Of a stretch of 64,000 bases of DNA, positions 26,715 to 35,854 are shown one piece after another. Positions within the stretch are counted from its first letter, which is position 1; each line of letters begins with the position of its first letter. Source of the stretch: Roseateles puraquae. Lineage in GTDB: Bacteria > Pseudomonadota > Gammaproteobacteria > Burkholderiales > Burkholderiaceae_C. Where the stretch lies: positions 123,521-187,520 of the forward strand of contig NZ_NISI01000011.1 in NCBI RefSeq assembly GCF_002205845.1, written 5' to 3'. The position numbers and the translations under genes are program-made. The notes beneath the pieces are model-generated. The model ran no database searches and had not been told where the DNA came from. It saw nothing but the letters and a program-made list of their open reading frames with translations.

Positions 26715-27260
26715 ATGAAGTTGTCCCGCATCGCCGCCGCCCTGGCCGCCCTGGCCCTCGCCGCCAGCGCCCAAGCCGCCCTCGTCAGCACGACGCTGAG
26801 CAACGTGGTCATCGGCGGCACCACCTACAACGTGACCTTCACGCAGGATGACTCGGGCACCACCTCGTTCGACGATGTGTTCGGTGCGGGCACCTCGCCG
26901 GCGCTGACCTTCGAGAACAACGTCACCGGCCTGGTCGCTGCCAACGCACTCCGCGCCGCCGTCGAGGCCACGGGCTTCGACTCGGCACCGGGCTACAGCG
27001 GCACCGAGGTCATCGGTTTCAACGTGGTCTTTGGGCTCACGCCGACGAACTACAGCTTCTACACGGTCCGTCCGGACGTCGAGGACAACATCGACGTCGG
27101 CGTCAGTGCCGAAGCCAGCGCCCTGCGCAGCGCCGGCACGCCCTGGTCCTTCGTGACCTTTGCCACCGTGACCGAGACCCCGCTGCCCGAGCCGGGCAGC
27201 CTGGCGTTGGTGGGTCTGGCCCTGGCCGGCCTGGGCTTCGCCGGCCGCCGCCGCGCCTGA
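26715..27260 (+). CDS. PEP-CTERM sorting domain protein
   Basis: A 181-residue exported protein. The signal peptide is MKLSRIAAALAALALAASAQA. The mature part is Thr/Ser/Asn-rich with no recognised enzyme motif. The C-terminus is a clear PEP-CTERM tripartite signal: PEPGSLALVGLALAGLGFAGRRRA, that is the PEP motif, a hydrophobic helix and a basic tail. Such proteins are processed by an exosortase (EpsH/XrtA family) and associate with extracellular polysaccharide, implying an exosortase elsewhere in this genome. The start is the ATG at 26715; 26610 is an in-frame start that would hide the signal peptide. A terminator follows. Confidence 0.9.
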   Translation: MKLSRIAAALAALALAASAQAALVSTTLSNVVIGGTTYNVTFTQDDSGTTSFDDVFGAGTSPALTFENNVTGLVAANALRAAVEATGFDSAPGYSGTEVIGFNVVFGLTPTNYSFYTVRPDVEDNIDVGVSAEASALRSAGTPWSFVTFATVTETPLPEPGSLALVGLALAGLGFAGRRRA

Positions 27261-27282
27261 TCGGCCCGGCCCTGCTGGACAG

Positions 27283-27305
27283 CGCCGCCTGCGGGCGGCG
27301 TTTTT
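27283..27305 (+). terminator. Rho-independent terminator after the PEP-CTERM gene
   Basis: Seven-base GC stem CGCCGCC/GGCGGCG with a TGCG loop and a T5 run. Confidence 0.9.
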
Positions 27306-27461
27306 CATGGCGCGGCCCGGTGTGAGGCGATGCGGCGTGGCGCGCCCGCCCGCCCCATTCGCGGGGCCTGGCCTGGGTGATGTTCACCACCCGCGGCGCA
27401 TGCGCCTCTTCAGAATGACTGCAGGCGCCCGGTTGGCGCGACGCAGGAGAGGAGGCAGTCC

Positions 27462-27740
27462 ATGGCAAGCGGCATCACATTCACCCCCCGGTACTGGCTG
27501 CAGGCGGGCGATGAGACCTGGTACCCGGCACCTTGGTGGGCCGACACCCAGCCGCTGCTGGACGCCTTTGCCGACCCCGCCCGCGCCCGGGCCGATGCCG
27601 CCGCTCGCGCCACCGAGCTGCGTCGCATCGTGGCGGAAGGCGGCCTCGTGCGCTGCATGGCCCCCGACGCCCACCATCCCGTGCCGGACCCCGTGCGCGA
27701 CGTCTATGCGCATGCCGGCATCGGCCACCTGCTGAGCTGA
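27462..27740 (+). CDS. Small hypothetical protein
   Basis: A 92-residue protein (MASGITFTPRYWLQAGDETWYPAPWW at the start, helical RARADAAARATELRRIVAEGG in the middle). A good GAGGAGG ribosome-binding site lies about 10 bases before the ATG, which supports translation. There is no signal peptide, membrane helix or known motif. It is convergent with the hybrid kinase gene, 7 bases away. Function unknown. Confidence 0.65.
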   Translation: MASGITFTPRYWLQAGDETWYPAPWWADTQPLLDAFADPARARADAAARATELRRIVAEGGLVRCMAPDAHHPVPDPVRDVYAHAGIGHLLS

Positions 27741-27747
27741 CGGCCGC

Positions 27748-30345
27748 TCAGGCCGACGCCGTCAAGGCGCCCGGGCCGTTGCCGTCGCCCGCGGGGGGCG
27801 TCAGCAGCCGCTGCACGAGCGCCGACAGCTTGCGAGGCGCCAGCGGCTTGTGCGCCACGCACACCTGGGCGGCTTGCGCCTGCTCGGTGATGGCAGCGTC
27901 CAGGTCGCCGGTCACCAGCAGCGCGGGCAGGCCCGGCAAGTGCAGCGCCTGCCGCAGCCGCGCCAGCTCGGCGAGTCCGTCGCTGCCGTCCAGGTGCAGG
28001 TCGGTGACGACCAGGTCTGGCGTTTCACCGCCGCCGAACTGCGCCAGCAGCGCCTGCGCATCGCCGCCGGCGTGCACGGTGTAACCCCAGCGCCGCAGCA
28101 GGGCCGCCATCGCTTCGCGCACGTCGACATCGTTCTCGAGCACCGCCAGCACGCCCCGGGGCCCGTGGCCCGTGGCGACCGGGGTGCTGACGGGGGCCGC
28201 TGCCGCGGCATGCGGGGCGTCGCTCAGGGGCAGGCGCAGGCTCACGGTCGTGCCTTCGCCGGGGGGTGACACCAGCTGCAGCGAATGCCCCAGCAGCTCC
28301 GAGGCCCGGCGCACGATCGACAGTCCGATGCCCAGCCCCTCTGCAGCCTGCATCGGGTTCAGCCGCACATAGTCGCGAAAGACGTCGTCCAGCTTGTCGG
28401 GCGGGATGCCCGGGCCGCTGTCCTGCACCGCCAGTTGCACCGCACGGCCGGTCGCGTCGGCACTCAGCTTCACGCGCACGAAGCCCGTGTCGGTGTACTT
28501 CACGGCGTTGGACACCAGGTTGAAGACGATCCGGCGCAGCAGATGGCGGTCGGAGACGATGTCGACCTCCGCCAGGCCCGGCGCCGGCAGCACCTCCAGC
28601 CTCAAGCCCTTGCGCGCGGCCAGCCCCTCGAAGTGCAGCTTCACCTCCTGCAGCAGCTCGTGCATCGACACCGGACTGAGCTGCGGGGCGTAGTGGCCGC
28701 CGTCCAGGCGGCCGAGGTCCATCAGTTCATCGAGCATCTCGGCCAAGGCCGCGGTGCTGCGTTGCACGCGCGCCAGCCAGGTGCCGAAGCGGTCCGGATC
28801 GCGCTGGGCGTCGGCCCCCAGCTCCGCCAGCATGCCCAAGGCATGGGCAGGCTGGCGCAGGTCGTGGCAGGCGGCGGCCAGCATCCGGATGCGCGACGCG
28901 CTGAGCTGCTCCAGCTCGGTGTTGCGCTGCGCCAGCTCGGCAGACACCGCGGCCAGCCGCCGTCCGCGCCGCACCGCCAGGGCCAGGGCCGCGCCGGTGG
29001 CGAGCACGCCCACGGCGGCGATGGCAAACGCGACGATCCAGCCGCGCTGGCGGGCCGCCTGCAGCTCGGCGTCGGCCTTGAGCCGGGCGTTCTCCTGCTC
29101 CTTGGCCGCCACGTCCAGCTTCTCACGCAACTCCGCGCGCGCCGTTTCGTTGGCAAGCGCCTGCGCCTCGGTGCTGGCCTCGTTGGCCGCCTTCAGCGCG
29201 GCCAGCGCCTCGCGGTAGTCGCCAAACGCCTCATGGAACCGGGCCGCGTAGCGCTTGCTCATGGCTACCCGGGAGGGGATGCCAAAAGCCGGATCGGCCA
29301 TCACCTGCTGCAGTTGTTGCAAGGCCTCCAGGCCGCGCCGGTGGGCCTCGGGCGTCTTCACGCGGCCCAGGATCTCCAGCAGCGTGGAGTTGCGCATGGC
29401 CAGTGTGTTCGGCTCCTGGGTGGGCCAGCGGGCGCCTTCGTCGTACAGGGCCAGGGCTTGCGGCAGCCGGCCGGCGATGGCCAGCGCGAGCGCGAACTGG
29501 ATGGCGGTGAAGGCACCGGTTTCGTCGCCCAGCGCCCCGCCGCGCAGCAGGGGCTGCACCTGGTTCATCAAGGCGAAGGCGGTGTCCCGATGGCCGGCGC
29601 CGAATTCAACCCGAAACAGCAGGAACATGATCGAGGCCCGGATGGCCTCGAAGTCGCTGTGCTCCACCAACGCCAGCGCTTGCTGCAGCCAGCCCCGCAT
29701 GTTGTCGGTGCGGTCGCCCAGGGTGGTGCTCACGGAGTCGGTGAGGGCCATCTGGTAGAGCGCGTAGGCGGTCTGGACGTCGGTGATCGCCTGCTCGCGC
29801 TGCTGGGCGGTGAACTGAATGGCGTCATTGAAGCGGCCGGCGCGGCTTGCCTCGGCAGCCTTGGCCTGCAGCACGAAGTACTGGCGTGCCGGGTCGCCCA
29901 GGCGCTGGCCCAGCGCGTCGAACTCGGTCACCGTCAGTTCAGTCTTGCAAGGCTTGCGGTTGACGATGCTGGCCGCGGCTGACAGGTCGAACAGCTCCCG
30001 CTCGTACGCGGGCCCCAGGGACCGGGCCAGGGCGAGGGATTCATCGGTCAGGCGGCAATCCGTGGCCGTGGCGCTGGTGGCCATCAGGTAGTCAGCGGCC
30101 GCGCGCAGGCGGGTGCGTGGATCGCTGCTGCCCTTGGCCGCTTCCAGGGCCGCTGCGGCTCGCTTCTCGGCGCGTGCGGCATGCCGCATCGCATCGGCAA
30201 AGCTGCCCATCACGAAGCGATCCCGCCATGCCTGATCGATGGAGCCCCCCGACGGTGCCGCGAGCGCCACCTGCGCCGGCAACAGCAGGCAGGCCAGCCA
30301 GCCGCGCCAGCGCCCGCCTGCCCGCCTCGATTCATACCTCGCCAT
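27748..30345 (-). CDS. Hybrid sensor histidine kinase / response regulator
   Basis: An 865-residue protein. After an N-terminal signal or anchor (LACLLLPAQVALAAPSG) come about 400 residues of helical, TPR-like periplasmic sensor, then a membrane helix (GWIVAFAIAAVGVLATGAAL). The kinase core follows, with the H-box AACHDLRQPAHALGM, N-box NLVSNAVKYTDTG, and DSGPGIP and GLGIGLSIV boxes. A C-terminal receiver begins GVLAVLENDVDVREAM and holds the phospho-acceptor Asp in VVTDLHLDGSDG. There is no DNA-binding output, so phosphate is probably passed to another regulator or the receiver acts as a brake. The CHDLRQP-type H-box is typical of this hybrid group. The start at 30345 gives the best signal peptide. 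The stimulus is unknown. Confidence 0.9.
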   Translation of the reverse strand: MARYESRRAGGRWRGWLACLLLPAQVALAAPSGGSIDQAWRDRFVMGSFADAMRHAARAEKRAAAALEAAKGSSDPRTRLRAAADYLMATSATATDCRLTDESLALARSLGPAYERELFDLSAAASIVNRKPCKTELTVTEFDALGQRLGDPARQYFVLQAKAAEASRAGRFNDAIQFTAQQREQAITDVQTAYALYQMALTDSVSTTLGDRTDNMRGWLQQALALVEHSDFEAIRASIMFLLFRVEFGAGHRDTAFALMNQVQPLLRGGALGDETGAFTAIQFALALAIAGRLPQALALYDEGARWPTQEPNTLAMRNSTLLEILGRVKTPEAHRRGLEALQQLQQVMADPAFGIPSRVAMSKRYAARFHEAFGDYREALAALKAANEASTEAQALANETARAELREKLDVAAKEQENARLKADAELQAARQRGWIVAFAIAAVGVLATGAALALAVRRGRRLAAVSAELAQRNTELEQLSASRIRMLAAACHDLRQPAHALGMLAELGADAQRDPDRFGTWLARVQRSTAALAEMLDELMDLGRLDGGHYAPQLSPVSMHELLQEVKLHFEGLAARKGLRLEVLPAPGLAEVDIVSDRHLLRRIVFNLVSNAVKYTDTGFVRVKLSADATGRAVQLAVQDSGPGIPPDKLDDVFRDYVRLNPMQAAEGLGIGLSIVRRASELLGHSLQLVSPPGEGTTVSLRLPLSDAPHAAAAAPVSTPVATGHGPRGVLAVLENDVDVREAMAALLRRWGYTVHAGGDAQALLAQFGGGETPDLVVTDLHLDGSDGLAELARLRQALHLPGLPALLVTGDLDAAITEQAQAAQVCVAHKPLAPRKLSALVQRLLTPPAGDGNGPGALTASA

Positions 30346-30520
30346 CGCCAGCCCCCTTGTCAGCCTGCCCAACACATCGACGGTGTCTTGGGCCGCGTCG
30401 CGCACGGGCGGCCCGCAAGGCGCTCAGCGTCTCACGGTCGATGGGGCGGTGGCGCCCCCGCGCTCAGGGCGTGGGGGTTCATTGACAGAATTTGAAGAAC
30501 TCCTTATGCGCGGCTTGCCG

Positions 30521-30548
30521 CCAGCCGCCAGCCGCCAGCCGCCAGCCG
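30521..30548. repeat. Four tandem copies of a 7-bp unit
   Basis: CCAGCCG repeated four times directly, with a partial fifth unit, in the short gap between the hybrid kinase start and the end of the acetyl-CoA hydrolase-like gene. It is a simple-sequence tract and may vary in copy number between strains. Confidence 0.85.
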
Positions 30549-30569
30549 CCACCGCGGCGCTGGCGAGCC

Positions 30570-32498
30570 TCAGAGATTGCCCGCGAACAGCCGCTTGAGC
30601 AGCAGAGCCTTGAAGCCGCGCGCCTCGTCCAGCCCCAGGCGCTCGAGGTAGGCGGGGGGCGCGGTCTGGCCGGTCCACACGGCGCGCAGGGCCGTCGTCA
30701 CCAGCGTCACCGGATGCTGCAGGCTCTTTTTCAAGCGTCGCAGCGCCGCCACGATGCGCAGCTCGTCGTCGGTCAGGTCGGTGCCGAACGGGAAGCCGGG
30801 GAGCAGGCCGGCTTGGGTCAGCGGATGCAGCGCCGCGTCGAGTTGTTCGGGCGTGTTGCGGGTCCAGGCGACGGGCAAGGTCCAATCGGCCGGCAGCTTG
30901 CCGGCGCGTTGCGCGGCTTCCAGCAGCGCGGGCTGAAAGCGTGAGTCGGCGATGCGCAGCAGGCGCCGGATGACCTCGGCGTCGCTCTGCCCGCGCAGGT
31001 CGGCCACGCCGTACTCGGTCACCACGATGTCCCGCAGGTGGCGGGGGATGGTGCAGTGGCCGTACTGCCAGACGATGTTGCTGACCGGGCCGTCGGGCGT
31101 GTCGTGGCAGGCGCGCAGCACGAGGATGGAACGCGCATCCGGCAGCGCATGCGCCATCGCCACGAAGTTGTACTGTCCACCCACGCCCGACACCACCTGG
31201 CCCGACTCCAGCGCGTCCGAGGCGGCGGCGCCGAGCAGCGTCACCTTCATCGTCGTGTTGATGAAGCGGGCCTGGACGCGCTGGGCGCGGCGCAGCGCGT
31301 TGTCCAGTGGCCCGGGGCCGTCGAGCTGATTGATGCGGTCGATGCGGTCCATGCGGATGGCCGCACGTTGCGCCGGGGTGAGCGCACGCAGCGCGGCGTA
31401 GAAGTCGGTCGGCCCGAGGAAGAAGCCGCCCGTCATCACCACGCCGCCGGGCAGGCTGGCCGGGTCCAGCTCGCCGCGGTTGACGGCCTGCTGGGTGGCG
31501 AGGTCGTCGAACACCCGCCGCTTCACCACGCCCGCGGTCATCAGCTTCAGGAAGCCGTTCACGAACATCTCCGAGCAGCCGTACAGGCCCCGGCGGAAAG
31601 GTGCGAGGTCGGCCTCAGGCGCCTCACGGGGCGGTGCCGGTCCGTCCAGCGCCTGCAGCAGCCGGCGGTAGTCGGCGTTGCGCTCGTGGCGCAGCAGCAG
31701 CGCATGCGCAATCGCGTCGCCCAGCGAGCCGATGCCGATCTGCAGCGTGCCGCCGTCCTGCACCAGGCGGCTGGCATGCAGGCCGATGGCGTGGTCGGTG
31801 GTGCTGACCTTGGCATTGGGCGGCGCAAACAAGGTGTGGCTGCACGCGGGGTCAGTCACGATCAGGTCGAAGAAGCCCGGTGCCACCACCGCATCGCCGT
31901 GCATGAAGGGCAGTTCGCGGTTGATGCAGCCCACGCTGAGCACCGGCTGACCGGCCGCCGCGGCGCGCTCCTTCAGTTCATGCGTGACGTCGGGGTTGCA
32001 CGCCAGGCTCAGCTGCCAGCCCGGCGTGCTCTGGTGTTGCGAGGCCACCGCCTGGGCCAGCACATTCACGCCGTGGGCCAGCATGTCGCGGGCGGCAAAG
32101 GTGTAGTTGGTGCTGATGTAGTGCTGCTGGGCCGCGGCGTTGCCGAGGTAGTCGCCCGTCTTCAGGAAGAACTCCCGCACCTCGATGTTGGGCGGCAGCC
32201 GGCCGGCCCGGGCGGCCTTCACATAGTCGAGATCCGGGTAGCCGCCGAACACACGCTCGACGATGGGCGCCAGGAATGCCCGCTCCAGCTCGCTCGCGCC
32301 GGTGGGCACCTCCAGGCTCAGCGCCGTGACGATGACCAGCCGGCGCGACGGGTCGGCCGCGACGCGCGCGTACAGCCGGTTGACGAAGGGATTGGGCTTG
32401 CCGATGCCCAGCGGCAGCGCCAGCACCAGCGTGCCGGGGATGCGCGCGAGCACGGCGTCCACGGCAGCGTCCACCGTGGGCAGGCTCTCGTGTGTCAT
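30570..32498 (-). CDS. Acetyl-CoA hydrolase/transferase family protein
   Basis: A 642-residue protein, longer than a typical ~500-residue acetyl-CoA hydrolase or CoA transferase. Recognisable family segments are LQIGIGSLGDAIAHALLLRHER, VVSGVGGQYNFVAMAHALPDARS and VTEYGVADLRGQSDAEVIRRLL. The family moves CoA between acetate, succinate or similar acids, or hydrolyses acetyl-CoA. The C-terminal ~110 residues extend past the usual family end. GGAGA precedes the ATG. No operon partner is obvious: ABC transporter genes lie upstream on the same strand after a gap of about 100 bases. The acceptor acid cannot be predicted. Confidence 0.82.
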   Translation of the reverse strand: MTHESLPTVDAAVDAVLARIPGTLVLALPLGIGKPNPFVNRLYARVAADPSRRLVIVTALSLEVPTGASELERAFLAPIVERVFGGYPDLDYVKAARAGRLPPNIEVREFFLKTGDYLGNAAAQQHYISTNYTFAARDMLAHGVNVLAQAVASQHQSTPGWQLSLACNPDVTHELKERAAAAGQPVLSVGCINRELPFMHGDAVVAPGFFDLIVTDPACSHTLFAPPNAKVSTTDHAIGLHASRLVQDGGTLQIGIGSLGDAIAHALLLRHERNADYRRLLQALDGPAPPREAPEADLAPFRRGLYGCSEMFVNGFLKLMTAGVVKRRVFDDLATQQAVNRGELDPASLPGGVVMTGGFFLGPTDFYAALRALTPAQRAAIRMDRIDRINQLDGPGPLDNALRRAQRVQARFINTTMKVTLLGAAASDALESGQVVSGVGGQYNFVAMAHALPDARSILVLRACHDTPDGPVSNIVWQYGHCTIPRHLRDIVVTEYGVADLRGQSDAEVIRRLLRIADSRFQPALLEAAQRAGKLPADWTLPVAWTRNTPEQLDAALHPLTQAGLLPGFPFGTDLTDDELRIVAALRRLKKSLQHPVTLVTTALRAVWTGQTAPPAYLERLGLDEARGFKALLLKRLFAGNL

Positions 32499-32600
32499 GC
32501 GATGTCTCCTCGCCGGCCAGTGTGCCCGCTGGCGCGGGGCCAGGGCTTGCGCTGGGGCAAGCCCTGCGTCAGTCGCCGCGCGCTTCAGTCCCCACCGGCT

Positions 32601-33896
32601 TCAGTCCTCGCCCGCTTCAGGCAGGTGGATCAGGCCGGTGTGGAAGTCGTACTCGAACACCTCGCCATAGCGCGCCCATTCGATGGCCACGCGCAGCACC
32701 TGCTCGGCCTCGGCCGGTTCCATGTGGGCGGACAGCAGCTTCAGGAAGGGCTCTTCCTTCAGCTGGCCATCGGCCTCCTGCTCCAGGCTGTGGCGGATGA
32801 ACGCGGCCAGCGGCACATGCGCCAGCAACTGCTGCCCGAAGATCTCGCGGCGGAACTCGTGCGTGCCTTCCACGTACTTGCGGCCCAGCGGGGTCATCAG
32901 CAGGTCGCCGCCGCTGAGCTGGGCCAGGCCCAGGCGGTGCAGCGCATCGGCCAGGGGTAGCACGGCCTCGTCGGTCAGCTCGCTCTCCTCCACCAGCTGC
33001 GGCAGGTCGGCGCGGCCCTGGAAGGGCTCGTCGGCCAGCAGCTCCAAGAGGCTCTCCATGCGGCCGACTTCGGCCTCGGGCAGGCGCTCACCCAGGTGGG
33101 GCTTGGGCGCCGTTTCCACCGCGCCTGGGGCGGCGGTGGCGCTGGTCATCAGGCGGTAGACCTCGTCAATGAGCAGCCTCACCTCGGCGCTGTCGGCCCG
33201 GCGCGGCCGGGGCAGTGTGATCGGCAGCTCGGCGCGCACCCGGCCCGGGTTGCTCGCGAACACCAGCACCCGGTCGGCCATCATCACGGCCTCTTCGATG
33301 TTGTGGGAGACGACGAGCATCGCCTGCGTCGGCATCTGCCCGCCGTCCCAGAGTTCCAGGATCTCGTTGCGCAGCCGCTCGCCGGTCAGCACGTCCAGGG
33401 CCGAGAAGGCCTCGTCCATCAGCAGCACCGCCGGCTGCATGACCAGGGCCCGCGCCAGGCCCACGCGCTGGCGCATGCCGCCCGACAGCTCGCGCGGCAA
33501 CGCGCCCTCGAAGCCGGCCAGGCCGATCAGCTCGATGGCGTCGGCCGCCCGGCGCGCCCGCTCCGCAGCCGGCACGCCTGCGGCCTCCAGGCCCAGCTCC
33601 ACGTTCTGCTGCACCGTGAGCCAGGGAAAGAGCGCGAAGCTCTGGAACACCATCGCAATGCCCTGCGCCGGGCCGAACAGCGGCTGGCCGCCGTAGTGCA
33701 CGTCACCCGCATCCGCCGTGATCAGGCCGGCCATGATGCGCAGCAGCGTGCTCTTGCCCGACCCGCTCTGCCCCAGCAGCGCCACGATCTCGCCCTTGGC
33801 CAGCGTGAAATCCACGCCCTGCAGCACGCTGCGCAGGCTGCCATCGGCCGACTTGAAGCCCTTGGCGACTTGCTTGAGTTCGAGGAGTGCTTCCAT
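32601..33896 (-). CDS. ABC transporter ATP-binding protein with AAA-associated C-terminal domain
   Basis: A 431-residue ATPase. The first ~260 residues form the nucleotide-binding domain of the nitrate/sulfonate/taurine importer class: Walker A GQSGSGKST (residues 42-50), signature LSGGMRQRVGLARAL, Walker B VLLMDEAFSALD and switch VVSHNIEEAV. The last ~150 residues (RMESLLELLADEPFQGRADLPQLVEESEL onward) are the AAA-associated C-terminal domain found on a subset of these ATPases. The start at 33896 is the first ATG of the domain. The permease gene is just upstream on the same strand. No substrate-binding protein gene is nearby, so the cargo is unknown. Confidence 0.9.
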   Translation of the reverse strand: MEALLELKQVAKGFKSADGSLRSVLQGVDFTLAKGEIVALLGQSGSGKSTLLRIMAGLITADAGDVHYGGQPLFGPAQGIAMVFQSFALFPWLTVQQNVELGLEAAGVPAAERARRAADAIELIGLAGFEGALPRELSGGMRQRVGLARALVMQPAVLLMDEAFSALDVLTGERLRNEILELWDGGQMPTQAMLVVSHNIEEAVMMADRVLVFASNPGRVRAELPITLPRPRRADSAEVRLLIDEVYRLMTSATAAPGAVETAPKPHLGERLPEAEVGRMESLLELLADEPFQGRADLPQLVEESELTDEAVLPLADALHRLGLAQLSGGDLLMTPLGRKYVEGTHEFRREIFGQQLLAHVPLAAFIRHSLEQEADGQLKEEPFLKLLSAHMEPAEAEQVLRVAIEWARYGEVFEYDFHTGLIHLPEAGED

Positions 33897-33983
33897 GCGT
33901 TCATCCTTGCTTCTTCGAGGCCGCCGCAGGCAGGCCGTTTCTCCAGCGGCTCCCGCAGATCCGGCTTTGCCGGGCTGCCGGGA

Positions 33984-34003
33984 GCGCCCCCTTGAGGGGG
34001 CCG
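33984..34003. terminator. Hairpin between permease and ATPase genes
   Basis: CCCCC-TTGA-GGGGG stem-loop with GC flanks in the 128-base gap between the two transporter genes, next to a second stem TCCGGC/GCCGGG at about 33960. There is no T-run. It may reduce read-through or stabilise the upstream mRNA; CCCCTTGAGGGG-type hairpins look like a recurrent intergenic element in this group. Confidence 0.4.
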
Positions 34004-34024
34004 GCGCAGCCGGTACGGGGTGGG

Positions 34025-35752
34025 CTAAAAGTGCATGCGCTCTTCGGCGATGCGGTACAGCCGGCGCCAGACCCAGTGGTTCAGGGCCATCACGAACACG
34101 CACATCACGCCGATGCCCAGCGCAATGCGCGGGAAGTCCCCGGCCGTGGTCATCTGCTGGATGTAGCTGCCCAGGCCGGCGGCCTGCAGCTGGGTGTCGC
34201 CCCAGCTCACGTACTCGGCCACGATGCTGGCGTTCCAGGAGCCGCCGCTGGCGGTGATGGCGCCGGTGACGAAGCTCGGGAAGATGGCCGGCAGCAGGTA
34301 GCGCCGCCAGGCGAGCCAACCTTTCAGGCCCAGGTTCTGCGCGGCCAGGCGCAGCTCGGTCGGGATGGTGGCCGCGCCGGCCACCACGTTGAACAGCAAA
34401 TACCACTGCGTGCCCAGGATGATCAGCGGCGACAGCCACAGGTCGGGGTCGAGCTTGTACTTGACGATGAACAGCACCGCGACCGGGAACACCAGGTTGG
34501 ACGGGAACGCCGCCAGGAACTGCGCCACCGCCTGCACCCGGCCGGCAATGCGCGGGTTCAGCCCGATCCACACCCCGATGGGCACCCAGATGACCGAGGC
34601 CACCGCAATCAGCAGCAGCACCCGCGCCAGCGTGTAGAAGCCCAGCTTGAACACATGTGCCGCCTCACCCCAACCCACTTCGGAGTGGATGAAGCTCACC
34701 AGCCGCCAGATGGCAAACAGCACGAGGGCGGCGATGAGGGCATCCCAGGCGCGCGACCACAGCGGGTTGGGCGCTTCAGCGCGGGCGCGGATGGAGCGGC
34801 CGTCGAAGCGTTTCCTGAAATGCACGAAGCTCGCCGTGATCCAGCGTCCCGGCCAGGCGCCCAGGTGTTGCAGCAGAGCCGTGCGGCGCAGCCAGGTCAG
34901 CAGCCAGGACTGCGGCGCCTGGTCGCTGCTGCTGCCCTCGAAGCGGAACTTGTCGGCCCAGGCCAGCAGCGGGCGGAAGAAGAGCTGGTCGTACAGCAGG
35001 ATGCCGATCAGCATGCCGAGGATGGCCCAGCCAATGGCGCCCAGGTCGCGGGCCTCGATGGCCACCGCGATGTAGGAGCCCACACCCGGCAGCTTGATGT
35101 CCTGCCCGGCCACCGAGATGGCCTCGGAGGCGACGACGAAGAACCAGCCGCCGCTCATGCTCATCATCATGTTCCACAGCAAGCCGGGCATCGCGAACGG
35201 CAGCTCCAGCCGCCAGAAGCGCTGCCAGCCCGAGAGCTGGAAGATGCGCGCGGCCTCCTGCAGTTCGCCCGGCACCGTGCGCAGCGACTGGTACAGGCTG
35301 AAGGCCATGTTCCAGGCCTGGCTCGTGAAGATGGCGAACAACGCGGCCAGCTCCACCCCGAACAGGTTGCCGGGGAAGAGGGCGATGAAGGGGGCCACCG
35401 CGATCGCCTGGAAGCCCAGGATGGGAATCGACTGCAGGATGTCCAGCAGCGGCACCAGCACCTTCTCGGCCGCCCGCACCTTGGCCGCCAGCACCGCGAA
35501 GACGCAGGCAAACACCACCGAGGCGCCCAGCGCGATGAACATGCGCAGCGTGGTGCGCAGCAAGTAGTAGGGCAGGTGCGCCGGGTCCAGCGACAGCGGC
35601 AGCGCCTCGCCCAGGTGAAAGGGCTTGGCCATCTGGGCCGCGGCCATGGCCAGCAGCACCAGGACCGCCAGCACCAAGGGCAGCAGGGCCCAGTCCCAGC
35701 GGTTGAAGCTGGCCTCGATGGCAGGGCGCGGGAAGAAGCGGCGATTGGACAT
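34025..35752 (-). CDS. ABC transporter permease, two permease domains fused
   Basis: A 575-residue inner-membrane protein made of two BPD_transp_1 permease domains in tandem. The first (residues about 20-260) has the coupling segment QEAARIFQLSGWQRFWRLELPFAMPGL. The second (about 330-575) has LRLAAQNLGLKGWLAWRRYLLPAIFPSF. One polypeptide therefore supplies both halves of the translocation channel, and the ATPase gene lies directly downstream. Such fusions occur in the nitrate/taurine-like family. The start at 35752 gives a sensible N-terminus (MSNRRFFPRPAIEASFN); a longer frame starts at 35830. The solute is unknown because no binding protein is adjacent. Confidence 0.9.
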   Translation of the reverse strand: MSNRRFFPRPAIEASFNRWDWALLPLVLAVLVLLAMAAAQMAKPFHLGEALPLSLDPAHLPYYLLRTTLRMFIALGASVVFACVFAVLAAKVRAAEKVLVPLLDILQSIPILGFQAIAVAPFIALFPGNLFGVELAALFAIFTSQAWNMAFSLYQSLRTVPGELQEAARIFQLSGWQRFWRLELPFAMPGLLWNMMMSMSGGWFFVVASEAISVAGQDIKLPGVGSYIAVAIEARDLGAIGWAILGMLIGILLYDQLFFRPLLAWADKFRFEGSSSDQAPQSWLLTWLRRTALLQHLGAWPGRWITASFVHFRKRFDGRSIRARAEAPNPLWSRAWDALIAALVLFAIWRLVSFIHSEVGWGEAAHVFKLGFYTLARVLLLIAVASVIWVPIGVWIGLNPRIAGRVQAVAQFLAAFPSNLVFPVAVLFIVKYKLDPDLWLSPLIILGTQWYLLFNVVAGAATIPTELRLAAQNLGLKGWLAWRRYLLPAIFPSFVTGAITASGGSWNASIVAEYVSWGDTQLQAAGLGSYIQQMTTAGDFPRIALGIGVMCVFVMALNHWVWRRLYRIAEERMHF

Positions 35753-35854
35753 GGTCGGCACGAGCGAAGCCCGCCAGCCTAGAGGCCAAGTGTCACCCCG
35801 CCGTGACATCCGCTGTCCGCGGGCTTGCATCCGGCTTGCGCCGGGGTGCCGGCC

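Noticed and set aside
30521..30548. CRISPR-like array from tandem CCAGCCG units
   Set aside because: Unit is only 7 bp with no spacers; it is a simple tandem repeat.
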